From: Catenulispora sp. MAP5-51
GTDB lineage: Bacteria; Actinomycetota; Actinomycetes; Streptomycetales; Catenulisporaceae
DNA: 64,000 nt
Direction of reading: 5' to 3'
Assembly: GCF_041261205.1 (NCBI RefSeq)
Contig: NZ_JBGCCH010000025.1
Span: forward strand, 62,001 to 126,000
Position 1 is the stretch's first letter. Every line of letters begins with the position of its first letter. This document shows positions 50,647 to 60,000 of this stretch, piece after piece. The notes under the pieces are model-generated. The model saw only the letters and a program-made list of their open reading frames with translations, was not told the DNA's origin and ran no database searches. Position numbers and translations under genes: made by a program.

Positions 50647-51891
50647 GTGAACCTGTTCCAACGGCTGATCGGCCTGTGGTGGTCGCTGTGGGCCGCGGCC
50701 CGGGGCCTGGACGTGAGCCGCACGGCCCCGCTGCCGGCGCCGGCCATGCCCGCCGTGTCCGGGGCCGAGCTGATCGCCCTGGCCGCGGCCCGGGGCACCG
50801 CGGACGGGCGGTCGGCGATGGTCGACCCGTGGTCGTTCGGCGGGGCCGGCGACACCGAGTCCGAGGACTACGACCTGGACTACGTCCGGGGCCTGCGCCA
50901 CCAGCGCGAGGCCGCGCTGCTGTCGCTGCGCACCGCGCAGCGCCTCACCGACGACCGGGTGTCCGTGGCCCGCCGCCGCCGCGACGAGGCCCGCGAGCGC
51001 ATGGCGGTGGCCCAGGACCGGATGTCCGGCCTGGCAGCCGACGAGGAGGAGGCCAGGCTGCGCGGCCTGGTCGACTCCGAGGACGACGTCACGGCGCCGG
51101 CTGAGACCCCGATCGGCACCACGCTCGGCACCCCGCTCGACACGCTCGACACCCCCGACGACCCCCTGGTGCCGGCCGCCCAGACTCCGTGGGAAGGCGA
51201 GTCCTCGCCGCTGCCGTTCGTATGGCGGCTGCTCATCCTGATCGGTCTGGCCGTCGTCCAGGCCGGGGTCGAGTTCTCCCTGTTCCAGCGGTTCACCGGT
51301 ACGGACCCGGCCGGGTCGGGCACCGCGCGCTGGCTGGCCGCGGCGACGTCCGGGATCGTGGTGTTCGGCCCCTTCGTCGCCGGGACCGTGCTGCGGACCC
51401 GCGCGGCCACCGGTACCGACCGCCGCATCGGCTACGCCATCTTGGCGCTGGTGCTGTCCTGGCTCACCGCGGTCACCGCGTCGGGGTTCATCAGGGCCCG
51501 GATCTTCCAGGCGGGCCAAGCCGGACCGGACACCGCGCACATCACCTTCGCCACCGTCGTGGTCATGTTCATCGGGCTGTCGTTCGTGGTCGGCGCCATG
51601 GCCTTCATGATCGGCCTGGCCAGGCGCCACCCGTATCAGGAGGCTTATCTGCGGCAGCGGGCCCGGCGCGACCGCTTCGAGACCGTGATGCGGATCATCG
51701 CCGGTCGCATCAACCCGGGCTATCTGGACCCGGAGAACGGAGCCCCGGCCACCGCCGACCAGGAGCGCGCGATCACCGAGGCCTACGCGGCCGCGGAGAA
51801 CGCCTACTACGCGGCATTGGCGCAGGCCCAGGGCGATCCGGCGTTCACCGAGGCGGTCCAGCACCGGCGCGGCATCAGGACGACGGCGTGA
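50647..51891 (+). CDS. Four-helix membrane protein with N-terminal coiled coil
   Basis: A 414-residue protein. The start is a short hydrophobic LFQRLIGLWWSLWAAARG segment that may be an amphipathic membrane anchor. Residues ~75-140 form a charged coiled coil (RRRRDEARERMAVAQDRM). About four hydrophobic helices follow between residues ~190 and ~325, including VWRLLILIGLAVVQAGVEF and ATVVVMFIGLSFVVGAMAFM, and then a basic and acidic helical tail. The GTG has AGGAGG upstream; its stop overlaps the next GTG (GTGA). Spacing and loops of the four helices resemble the protein at 42217, so the two may be distant paralogues forming a hetero-oligomer. No known family recognised. Confidence 0.85.
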   Translation: MNLFQRLIGLWWSLWAAARGLDVSRTAPLPAPAMPAVSGAELIALAAARGTADGRSAMVDPWSFGGAGDTESEDYDLDYVRGLRHQREAALLSLRTAQRLTDDRVSVARRRRDEARERMAVAQDRMSGLAADEEEARLRGLVDSEDDVTAPAETPIGTTLGTPLDTLDTPDDPLVPAAQTPWEGESSPLPFVWRLLILIGLAVVQAGVEFSLFQRFTGTDPAGSGTARWLAAATSGIVVFGPFVAGTVLRTRAATGTDRRIGYAILALVLSWLTAVTASGFIRARIFQAGQAGPDTAHITFATVVVMFIGLSFVVGAMAFMIGLARRHPYQEAYLRQRARRDRFETVMRIIAGRINPGYLDPENGAPATADQERAITEAYAAAENAYYAALAQAQGDPAFTEAVQHRRGIRTTA

Positions 51892-52622
51892 ACGCGCCGG
51901 CGCTCCGGATCAGCCGGAGCCACTACCCGGTCACCGCGCTCGGTCCCGGCGTCCGCCTCGGGGTCTGGGTGCAGGGGTGCCCGCTGGCTTGCAAGGGCTG
52001 CATGTCGCGCGACACGTGGGACGCGGCCGGCGGCGTGCGGATCACCGTCGACGAGCTGGTCGACCAGTGGAAAGCGGCGCTGGCCGACGGGGCCACCGGG
52101 CTGACCGTCAGCGGCGGTGAACCGTTCGCGCAGCCCGGACCGCTCGCGGAATTCCTGCGGCGCGCCGCCGAGGTCCGAGCGGGCCACGGGTACGCCGATG
52201 CGGGGTACGGCGAACCCGACGTCCTGCTCTACACCGGATACGAACTCGACGAACTCGACCGGGACCAACTCGCCGCGACACAGTACGCGGACGCCCTGAT
52301 CACCGGCCGCTACCAGGCCGGCCGGCCGACCGATCTGATCTGGCGCGGCTCGGCGAACCAGCGGCTGCAGCCGCTGACCGAGCTGGGCCGCCGGCGTTAC
52401 GAGTCCTGCGTGGACAAGCGCGTGGCGTCGCCGGCGCTGCAACTGCGCGTGGACACATCAGGGGTCTGGATCATCGGTGTGCCCCGGCCCGGCACGTTGA
52501 GCCGCATCGATCGCGCCCTGCGCCGGGCCGGCGTGGTGGTCGACGACGTCACCTGGCGGCCTTCCCGCAATCCGGACGGTGCCCGGAGTGAGGACGGCAC
52601 GCCGCCATGTCCGATCGACTGA
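51888..52622 (+). CDS. Radical SAM activase, NrdG-like (4Fe-4S single cluster)
   Basis: A 244-residue protein with the radical-SAM cluster motif Cys31-x3-Cys35-x2-Cys38 (CPLACKGCMS) and the SAM-binding GGE motif in LTVSGGEPF. Length and layout match activating enzymes of the NrdG/PflA type, which make glycyl radicals in partner enzymes. No glycyl-radical partner (NrdD, PflB) is present in the window. The enzyme is embedded in the conflict operon with 4-base overlap upstream and 16-base overlap downstream, so it likely serves the system, either as an activase of a system protein or as a redox/oxygen-sensitive switch. The final ~60 residues are divergent from NrdG and include TWRPSRNPDG. Confidence 0.92.
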   Translation: MNAPALRISRSHYPVTALGPGVRLGVWVQGCPLACKGCMSRDTWDAAGGVRITVDELVDQWKAALADGATGLTVSGGEPFAQPGPLAEFLRRAAEVRAGHGYADAGYGEPDVLLYTGYELDELDRDQLAATQYADALITGRYQAGRPTDLIWRGSANQRLQPLTELGRRRYESCVDKRVASPALQLRVDTSGVWIIGVPRPGTLSRIDRALRRAGVVVDDVTWRPSRNPDGARSEDGTPPCPID

Positions 52623-55576
52623 CCCGCTTCGAGGGCTTCGGCGACGCCGCCCGGGCCCGGATGACCGATGCGCTCACCCGTGAACTGACCCTGCTGTGGT
52701 CCGGTGCGGCCGCCGCGGGGCTCGAGCCGGAGCGGCTGGCCGCGGTGGTGGACACGTGGCGGGCCCGGCTGAATTCGGCTCGTGCGGTGCCAGAGGCGCA
52801 CAGCGGACCTCGAAAACCCGGGCCCGCTGCCCCGGTTCGAGCTCGGCGTGCCGCACTCGCCAAGGCCGCCGCGGCGGCCGCGTCCTTCGTCGGCCGGACC
52901 GCCGAACTCGGACGGCTCCTGGAGCTGCTGGAGCACGTCGGTTCGGGCCGGACGGCCAGCGCTGTGATCACCGGGGAGGCCGGCGTCGGCAAGAGCCGGC
53001 TGCTCACCGAGTTCGCCGAACGAGCCCGCCGCGGCTTCGGCGTCCACGTACTCCGGGGATCGTGCGCCGAGTTCGGCGAGGGAGCCATGCCCTTCGCGCC
53101 GCTGAGCGAGTCGCTGCGCACGCTGCTGGGGGAGAGCGGCCCGCGGTCGGCGCGGCAGGCGGCCGGCCAGGCTTGGGACGATCTGGCCGCGCTGTTCTGG
53201 GACACCTCCGATACACCGGCCGCGGGACCGGACGTCGGCGTGCCGGGACAGGCGCGGGTATTCGGCGCGGTGCGGCGGATGCTGGAACAGCTCGGCGCCA
53301 CCGCTCCGGTGCTGCTGATCATCGAGGATCTGCAATGGGCAGACCAGTCGACGCTGGACTTGGTGTCCTATCTGACGCGCACCATGGTTGGCGAACGGAC
53401 GCTCCTCACGTACAGCCACCGCTCGGCGGCGCCGCCGGGTCACGGACTGCGGACGCTTTTGTCAGAGCCCGGATTCCGGCGCCAGGTGACCGACGTGGAG
53501 CTGTCCCCGTTCACCGAGAGCGAGTTGTCCGCGTTCCTCGGAGGACCCGCGCTGATGGACCTGGATGCCGTACGGCGCTGTCGCGAGGCGTCGCAGGGCA
53601 ATGCCTTATTCGCCGAGCAACTCGTGGCTTCCACGATGCTCGCCGATCCGCGCGTCCGAGTCTTGCCACGGACCCTCGATGAGCTGATGGCGGCTCGAAC
53701 CGCACAGCTCAGTGAAGCGGCGCGGCGCGTCCTGCGCGTCGTAGCAGTGGCCCACCGAGTCGACGATCGTGTGCTGAAAGCGGTGAGCGGGCTCGATGAC
53801 GGCGTCCTGGACGAAGCGCTGGGGGAGTGCCATAGCCAAGGCATGATCGTCCTCGACTCCATCGACGGCCGCTACACCATTCCCTATACAACGCTCAGCT
53901 CGGCCGTCTACACCGGGATGGAGCCGCAGGAGCGGTCGCAGCTCCACGACGAAATCGCTCAGGCGCTGGCGGCCAACACGCTCGGTCCAACCCAGGACTG
54001 CGACGCCGCAGTCGAGCTCGCCCACCACTGGCACCGCGCGCGCCGCCATCCCGAAGCGCTCGCAGCGGCGGTGCGGGCCGGTGAGTCGGCCATGCGGATC
54101 CGTGGATTCCACGAGGCCGAGAGTCACTATCAACGAGTACTGACTTTGTGGGACCGGGTGGCCGATCCCGAAGCCGCAGCCCGCTGTTCCCGTGAGCGGA
54201 TCCTCCTCGCCCGCGCGGACGCGGCTCGGTGGGCCGGGCATCCCGGACAGGCCGCGGAACACGTCCGAGAGGCCGTCAATGCCGCGGGCCCGCATGCGGA
54301 TCCCCGCCAATTGGGGGAGCTGTATGAACGGCTCGGCAGCTACCAGCGGGAGGCGCAGGCCATGCCCGCGGACGGCCACGCCTACGCCGAGGCAGTACGG
54401 CTGCTGGCCCAGGCCGCGCCGCGCGAGGCGGTGTACGCCCGAGCCCTGTCCGGACTGGCGCTGTCCGAAGTGCGGGCCGGCTCGCACCTCACCGCGCTCA
54501 ACCGGGCCCGGGAAGCGGTGGCGCTCGCCTACGACTGCGGCGACGCCGGTGCCGAGAACCACGCGCTCAACGCTGCCGGCGTGGCGCTGGCCGTGTGCGG
54601 CAGGCCCACGGAGAGCGGACCGGTGCTGCGCCATGCCCTGGACGTCGCCGACCGTGCCGACCGTCTGGAAGACGTGCTGCGCACGTACCGCAACCTGGCC
54701 CTGACGCTGGAATTCGCTGGCGACACCGCCGGATCGGCCGACCAGGCCCGCGCGGGCCTGCGCCGCGCCCGGGCGCTGGGCCTGGCGGACACCCGGCAGG
54801 GAGCGGCGTTGGCCGGCCGGGCCGGTGCCTCGCTGATGCTGCTCGGCCAGTGGGACGAGGCCGCGGAACTGCTGCGCGAGGAGCTCGCGGGGCACACGCG
54901 CGCGGAGCACGGTGCTCACTTGCGGCTGATCCTGGCCGGTATCGCAGTGGAACGCGGCCGGTTCTCGGACGCCGAGCGCCTGATCGAGGAGTTGCGCGGA
55001 CGGCGGATCGCCGACTCGTGGTTCACCGCCGCGGTGCACTTCTGCGAATCAGAGCTCTGGTGTTGGCGCGGTCGACCCGTCCTGGCGTACGGCGCGGCTC
55101 ACCGCGGCCTCGGCGCCACGGACGACATCCTGATGCGCATGCGGCTGTGCGCCGTCGGATTGCGGGCCGCAGCCGACCACCGCGCGCGGCCGGCGGAAGC
55201 CGCGGCGCCGTCCGGCGGGGAGCTGATCGCCGTCGCGGTCGAAGAAGCCGCCCACCGGCCCGACATGGCGGTGGTCCAGGTTCTGCGCCGCCAGTGTGTC
55301 GCCGAACATCACAGGGCCGCCGGCACCGACACGGCGGAGCAGTGGGCGACCGTCGCCACCGGCTGGGACGCCATGGAGCGGCCGTACCCGGCGGCTTACG
55401 CGCGCTGGCGACAGGCCGCCGCCGGGTCGCGCGCGGCCGACCGTGCGGGATCGCAGAACCCTGGGGCTGTGGCTCCCGCGCTCCAGGCCGTCCAGACCGC
55501 GTCCCGGCTCGGCGCCGAACCGCTGCGGGCCGAGGTGGCGCGGCTGATCGAGCGACTGGGACTGGGCGTCGCCTGA
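52607..55576 (+). CDS. STAND-type AAA ATPase with TPR-like repeats, lacking HTH
   Basis: A 989-residue protein. Residues 1-85 are a distinct helical N-terminal domain (LTRFEGFGDAARARM, then LTLLWSGAAAAGLEPERL). The ATPase follows: FVGRTAELGRLLELLEHV, P-loop GEAGVGKSRLL (Lys129) and Walker B VLLIIEDLQWAD. Residues ~500-985 are TPR-like helical repeats. The ATPase and repeats closely resemble the LuxR-family (LAL) protein at 57046, but the C-terminal LuxR DNA-binding domain is absent, so it should act as a signal-sensing oligomerising switch rather than a transcription factor. The ATG lies 16 bases inside the radical-SAM gene. A perfect 12-bp hairpin 46 bases after the stop ends the run. Confidence 0.92.
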   Translation: MSDRLTRFEGFGDAARARMTDALTRELTLLWSGAAAAGLEPERLAAVVDTWRARLNSARAVPEAHSGPRKPGPAAPVRARRAALAKAAAAAASFVGRTAELGRLLELLEHVGSGRTASAVITGEAGVGKSRLLTEFAERARRGFGVHVLRGSCAEFGEGAMPFAPLSESLRTLLGESGPRSARQAAGQAWDDLAALFWDTSDTPAAGPDVGVPGQARVFGAVRRMLEQLGATAPVLLIIEDLQWADQSTLDLVSYLTRTMVGERTLLTYSHRSAAPPGHGLRTLLSEPGFRRQVTDVELSPFTESELSAFLGGPALMDLDAVRRCREASQGNALFAEQLVASTMLADPRVRVLPRTLDELMAARTAQLSEAARRVLRVVAVAHRVDDRVLKAVSGLDDGVLDEALGECHSQGMIVLDSIDGRYTIPYTTLSSAVYTGMEPQERSQLHDEIAQALAANTLGPTQDCDAAVELAHHWHRARRHPEALAAAVRAGESAMRIRGFHEAESHYQRVLTLWDRVADPEAAARCSRERILLARADAARWAGHPGQAAEHVREAVNAAGPHADPRQLGELYERLGSYQREAQAMPADGHAYAEAVRLLAQAAPREAVYARALSGLALSEVRAGSHLTALNRAREAVALAYDCGDAGAENHALNAAGVALAVCGRPTESGPVLRHALDVADRADRLEDVLRTYRNLALTLEFAGDTAGSADQARAGLRRARALGLADTRQGAALAGRAGASLMLLGQWDEAAELLREELAGHTRAEHGAHLRLILAGIAVERGRFSDAERLIEELRGRRIADSWFTAAVHFCESELWCWRGRPVLAYGAAHRGLGATDDILMRMRLCAVGLRAAADHRARPAEAAAPSGGELIAVAVEEAAHRPDMAVVQVLRRQCVAEHHRAAGTDTAEQWATVATGWDAMERPYPAAYARWRQAAAGSRAADRAGSQNPGAVAPALQAVQTASRLGAEPLRAEVARLIERLGLGVA

Positions 55577-55622
55577 TGCACGATCCCCTCGCGTCGGCGG
55601 GCGACTGAGAAGAACGGGGAGG

Positions 55623-55650
55623 GTCCCGAGCCGGGCCACCGGCTCGGGAC
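55623..55650 (+). terminator. Strong hairpin terminator after the STAND gene
   Basis: GTCCCGAGCCGG pairs perfectly with CCGGCTCGGGAC around the loop GCCA (12-bp stem). An outer alternative, GGGTCCCGAG with CTCGGGACCC, extends to 55660. There is no U-tract. It lies 46 bases after the stop codon and closes the 40894-55576 run. Confidence 0.85.
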
Positions 55651-55662
55651 TCGGGACCCTGT

Positions 55663-55673
55663 TCGTCCGTCAG
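55663..55673 (+). promoter_or_regulatory. Recurring GTCCGTCA element downstream of the terminator
   Basis: TCGTCCGTCAG directly follows the hairpin terminator and lies 288 bases before the next ATG. The sequence is identical to the copies at 37271 and 40827. The distance to the gene is larger than for the other copies. Confidence 0.4.
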
Positions 55674-55961
55674 AGATCATGCGGGTGCCGAAGCCGTTCT
55701 TCGACGGCGGGTAATGGATCTGTGTACTCGGCCCGTCGCCGGCCGCAAAGCACGTACACAGTCCTTTGTGACTTTGCCCTTACCGCTAGCCCGGATAGTT
55801 CGCGGCTCAATATCGTGAAATGACTTCGGAATCACGAATCCGAGTCCCGGCTTCCGGACCCCCCTTGTTGGTCTCACGCGCACCGCCGCAGGTACGGCGC
55901 GCGATTTCGGCATCCCCTGAAACGGCCTCCGGAAGCGGCAGAAGGAGAATGGAGAAGCCGC

Positions 55962-57005
55962 ATGGCCGACGAGAGCCCGGAACCGGAAAAGGTCGAACTG
56001 GAAATCCACGAGGCAGCCCGGGAAGGCGCGCTGTCGGCCTATCTGGCGGAACACCCGGCCACCGCCAGCCCGGTCCTGTACCGGATCGTCGCGGATGTCG
56101 TGTACGAGCGCCTGACCCGCCGCCTGGAGCGCGGCCGCGGACACCACCGGTGTGCCGTGGCGCCGGAGCTGCTCCTGCCCGAGTGCCATGACGGCTTCCA
56201 GGACGACGTCGAAGCCGTCCTGGCCGACCTGGTCAAGCACGCCGACCGGCGGATCGGCAACCTCGGCGGCTGGATGGCCGCCCGGCTCAACGCCGTCACC
56301 GTCGACGCCAACCGTCGGCGCCGCGGTGAACGGGGCGCGCTGCAACGGCCCCGGCTGCCCGCCTGGTTGGGCACCGCCCTCGGCCCCGACCCGTGGCTGC
56401 GCGCCCTGGCACTGGACATCCTGATGTGGGTCGGCGTGCCCACCGCGGTGGCGGGCGGGCTCTGGCCCCTGGGCACGTGGGCCGACCGGCGCGCGGCGGC
56501 CACCGGCGACCCCGGCGTCACCGAACGACAGGTCGCGGCCGACGTCGAGCTGGTGCTGTCGGCGATGAGGACGAACCCGGACTGGTACGAGCAGTACGTC
56601 GAGCGTCCGCTCGGCCGCAAGCAGGCGCCGCCGGCCTGCGCGCCGCGCGCCGATCGAGAGGGCGTATACGAGCCCGGCTATGTGTCCTGTGCCGGACCGG
56701 ACGAGTCGGTCGAGGCGAATCTGCGCGCACTGGCCTCGGAAGTGATCGACGCGGTCGAGGCCCGGATGCTGGCCGGCGACGACCCGCGCACGGCCGTGGT
56801 CGAGGTCCTCGGCCTCGTCTTCGGTGTGGGCACCGGATCTGAGGACCTCGGCTGTGCTCCGGGCTGCGCCCCGGACACCGACGAGCGGGTGGCCCGCCTC
56901 TTGGCCGATCCCGAAGCCCTGGACCGGGTGGTCGAGGTGCTCATAGGACCGGTCCTGGAGGCGATGGCGCAGGATGGGGGCGGTCGCGACGCCCTCGAAG
57001 GGTAG
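55962..57005 (+). CDS. Uncharacterised protein with a sigma-factor-like stretch
   Basis: A 347-residue, mostly helical protein I do not recognise with certainty. Residues ~85-120 (RIGNLGGWMAARLNAVTVDA followed by NRRRRG) resemble the end of sigma-70 region 2, where a helix ends in an Arg-rich run; N-terminal residues ~10-60 are also consistent with a region-2-like helix bundle. A classical region-4 HTH is not obvious; residues ~175-215 and the acidic C-terminus are unassigned. A hydrophobic stretch (ALDILMWVGVPTAVAGGLW, about 147-165) could be a buried helix. The ATG has GGAG 7 bases upstream. It lies just before the LuxR-family regulator, so a regulatory role is plausible but unproven. Confidence 0.78.
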   Translation: MADESPEPEKVELEIHEAAREGALSAYLAEHPATASPVLYRIVADVVYERLTRRLERGRGHHRCAVAPELLLPECHDGFQDDVEAVLADLVKHADRRIGNLGGWMAARLNAVTVDANRRRRGERGALQRPRLPAWLGTALGPDPWLRALALDILMWVGVPTAVAGGLWPLGTWADRRAAATGDPGVTERQVAADVELVLSAMRTNPDWYEQYVERPLGRKQAPPACAPRADREGVYEPGYVSCAGPDESVEANLRALASEVIDAVEARMLAGDDPRTAVVEVLGLVFGVGTGSEDLGCAPGCAPDTDERVARLLADPEALDRVVEVLIGPVLEAMAQDGGGRDALEG

Positions 57006-57013
57006 CCCCGCGG

Positions 57014-57024
57014 CTGTCCGTCAG
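57014..57024 (+). promoter_or_regulatory. Recurring GTCCGTCA element upstream of the LuxR-family gene
   Basis: CTGTCCGTCAG lies 8 bases after the stop of the 55962 gene and 21 bases before the ATG at 57046, with GGGAGGA between them. It matches the copies at 46506 and 62885 over ten bases. Confidence 0.45.
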
Positions 57025-57045
57025 CGACTGGCCGGGAGGAACTTC

Positions 57046-60000
57046 ATGACGACCACCACCCAGCTCGACCGGCCAGCCTATCGCCGCCGGAGCGCCGTGA
57101 GGCCGATTGTTCAGCATCTCCATGTACATACACCAGAATCAGCCATTGAGTACCGGCGCGGTGCGGGAGCGCGCCACAATGGCGCCATGACCACGGCCGA
57201 ACGATTCGTCGGACGCGACCATGAACTGCAGCGACTGAAGGTCCTGCTCGACCAGGCGGCAGGCGGCCGAGCAGCCACAGTGGTGCTGGGCGGCGAGGCC
57301 GGTGTGGGGAAGAGTCGGCTGGTTGCCCAGTTCATGGCACGGGCGGAGAAGGACCACCAGGCCCATGTCCTGCGTGGTGCGTGCATCGAGCTCGGCGGGG
57401 GACTCATCCCCTACGCGCCGTTGGTCGAGTCGTTACGTCTGCTGGTGCGCGACCGCGGCGAGAAGCAGATCAGGGCGGAGGTCACGGACTCCGCGTGGGA
57501 CGATCTGGCCCACCTGGTCTCCGATTTCACCGGTACGGCGGCCGCCGCCGTGCCGGACGCCGTGCCGTCCGGCTCCGGGCAGCTGCGGGTCTTCGGCGCC
57601 GTGCTCCGGATGCTCGAACACCTAGGCCGCAGCGCGCCGGTGGTGCTCGTCTTCGAGGACATGCACTGGGCCGACCAGTCCACGCTGGATCTCGTCTCGT
57701 TCCTGGCCCGGAGGCTGTCCAGCGAGCGGGCGCTGCTGGTGTGCAGCCATCGTGCGGAACTCCTTCCGGGGCACGCCCTCCGGGTGCTGTTGGCAGAGCC
57801 CGAATTCCATCGGCACGTCCATCCGGTGGCGCTGCGCACCTTCAGCGAGGACGAACTCGCGGACTTCATCGGCGAGCTCCTGCCCGACACCTCCACGCCG
57901 CCCGACCGGGACCTGGCGCGGCGCTGCCACGAGCTGTCCGGAGGCAATGCCTACTTCGCCGAACAACTGGTGCTCTCCGGCACCCTGACCGGCCCGCAGG
58001 CCAGCAGGGTCCCGGAGTCCATCAACGAACTGATGCTGACACGCATCGCGACGCTGAGCGAGCCGGCCCGTCGGGTCATGCAGGTCGCGGCGGCCGCCGC
58101 CCGCCGGCTGGACGACCGCCTCCTGGAGGCCGTGTGCGGGCTCCCCGACGATGTTCTCGACAACGCCCTGCGGGACTGTCGCGACCAGGGCATGCTCATG
58201 CTGGACCCGATCGACCAGGAGGCTTACACCGTCCAGCACGCGCTGCTCAGCGAGGCCGTCTACCAGCAGATGGGCATCGGCGAGCGCAGGCGTCTGCACA
58301 CCAGGATGGCCGAGGCGATGACCGCGGACGGCCGGCTGGGCCTGGCGCACGACGGGGGAGCCGCGGTCGAGCTGGCCCACCACTGGTTCCGCGCCGACCG
58401 CCGCGCCGAGGCCCTGGCCACGGCGGTTCGCGCGGGCGAGGCGACCATGCGGGGGCGGGCGTTCCACGAAGCCGAGAGCCAGTTCGGCCGGGTCCTGGAC
58501 GTCTTGTGGGGCCAGGTGACGGATGCGGAGCAGTCGGCCGGCCACTCCCGCGAAGGCCTTCTGTCCGCATCGGCGGAGGCTTCCCGGTGGGCGGGGCACC
58601 TGTCCCGGGCTGTCACCCGGGTCCAGGAAGCCATCGACGCCGTCGCGCTCCAGGGCGATTCGCGCCGGCTCGGAGAGCTGTACGAGCGGCTCGGCAGCTA
58701 CCACTGGGAGACCGGCGCGACGGTCGAGAGCCAGGCGGCTTATACCGAGGCCGTGCGGCTTCTGGAGGAGGCCGCGCCTCGCGGTGCGGCGCATGCCCGA
58801 GCGCTGGTCGGGCTCGCCATGGCCGAGATCCGCGCCGGCTCCTACCACGCCGCGCTGGGACGGGCCGGACGAGCGGTCGAGCTGGCCGAGAGCATCGGCG
58901 ACGTGGGTGCCGAAGGCCGGGCGCTGAACGCCGCGGGCCTCGCGCTGGCGTTGCTCGGCCGGGCCGAGGAGGGCGAGCCGCGGCTGCGCCGGGCGGTGAG
59001 GCTCGCCGACCAGGCCGATCATGTGGAGGATCTCCTGCGTGCGTACGGCAATCTCGCCGTGGCGCTGGAGCTGGCCGGAGACCTGGCCGGCTCGGTCGAG
59101 GAGGCGCTCACCGGTTTGCAGCGCGCTCAGGCGTTCGGGCTGACGGACGACCGGCTGGCCCTGGTGCTGGCCAACAACGCCGGTGTCTCGCTGATGGCGC
59201 TGGGCCGGTGGGACGAAGTCGCCGAGCTCCTGGGGCGGGTGATGGCAAGCCGGCCGCGGGTCGAGCAGAGCGCCTATCTGCGGCTCACTCTGGCCGAGTT
59301 CAGCGTGGCCCGCGGTCTGGACGCCGACGCCGAGCGGCTGATGGGTGAGGTGGGCGACCAGCGGATCGCCGATCCGCGATTTGTCGCCGCCTTGTACGCG
59401 TGCGAAGCCGACCTGCACTGCTGGCGGCAGGTGCCGGCCCGGGCCCTGGATGCGGTCCACCGGGGCCTGGCCGCGGTCGCGGACACCGAGAACGTCCTGG
59501 TGCGCCTGCGCCTGTACTCCATCGGCCTGCGAGCCGCGGCGGACCGGGCCGCGCTGACATCGGACGGTGGGGCCATGGGCGTGGATCTGATCAAGGCCGC
59601 GCGCAGACAGGCCGCCGCCGGGGCCGAGATCGACGAGATCCCGATCCTGCTCCAGCTGTGCCAGGCCGAGTATTGCCGGGCGCTGGGCAAGGATTCGGGC
59701 CCGCTCTGGGCCGATGTCGCGAAGGCCTGGGCACAGATGGGCCGCCCGTATCAGGCTGCTTACGCGAACTGGAGGGAAGCCGCCGCCAGGTTGGCCGCCG
59801 GGGACTGGGTGGCCGCGACCGAGGCGGCGACGGCGGCTGCCGAGACGGCCGCGAGGTTGGGCGCGAAGCCGTTGTTGTCCGCTGTGGAGGACTTGGCGCT
59901 CGGCCCGGTCCGCGAGCCTGATCCGCCGTCCGCGACGCCGGTGCCGGTGGCGGTGGCGGTGCCACAGGATCCGGGCCTGACAAAACGGCAGCTGGAGATC

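Larger units (their letters stand above)
55577..55961 (+). other. 385-base intergenic region, probable promoter zone for the 55962 gene
   Basis: It contains the hairpin at 55623-55650 and the GTCCGTCA element at 55663-55673, then about 290 bases of less GC-rich sequence with patches such as AGTCCTTTGTGACTTTGCCC and CAATATCGTGAAATGACTTC. No convincing coding frame is seen. The last 25 bases carry the ribosome sites AAGGAG and GGAG before the ATG. I see no clear -35/-10 pair. Confidence 0.5.

Noticed and set aside
51888-52622. Housekeeping NrdG for anaerobic ribonucleotide reduction
   Set aside because: No nrdD gene is nearby and the gene is translationally coupled to conflict-island genes on both sides, so a system-specific role is more likely, though not proven.
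55677-56345. Minus-strand gene upstream of and overlapping the 55962 gene
   Set aside because: It runs antisense to a gene with a good ribosome site, its translation has no recognisable motif, and it would begin deep within the plus-strand coding sequence.
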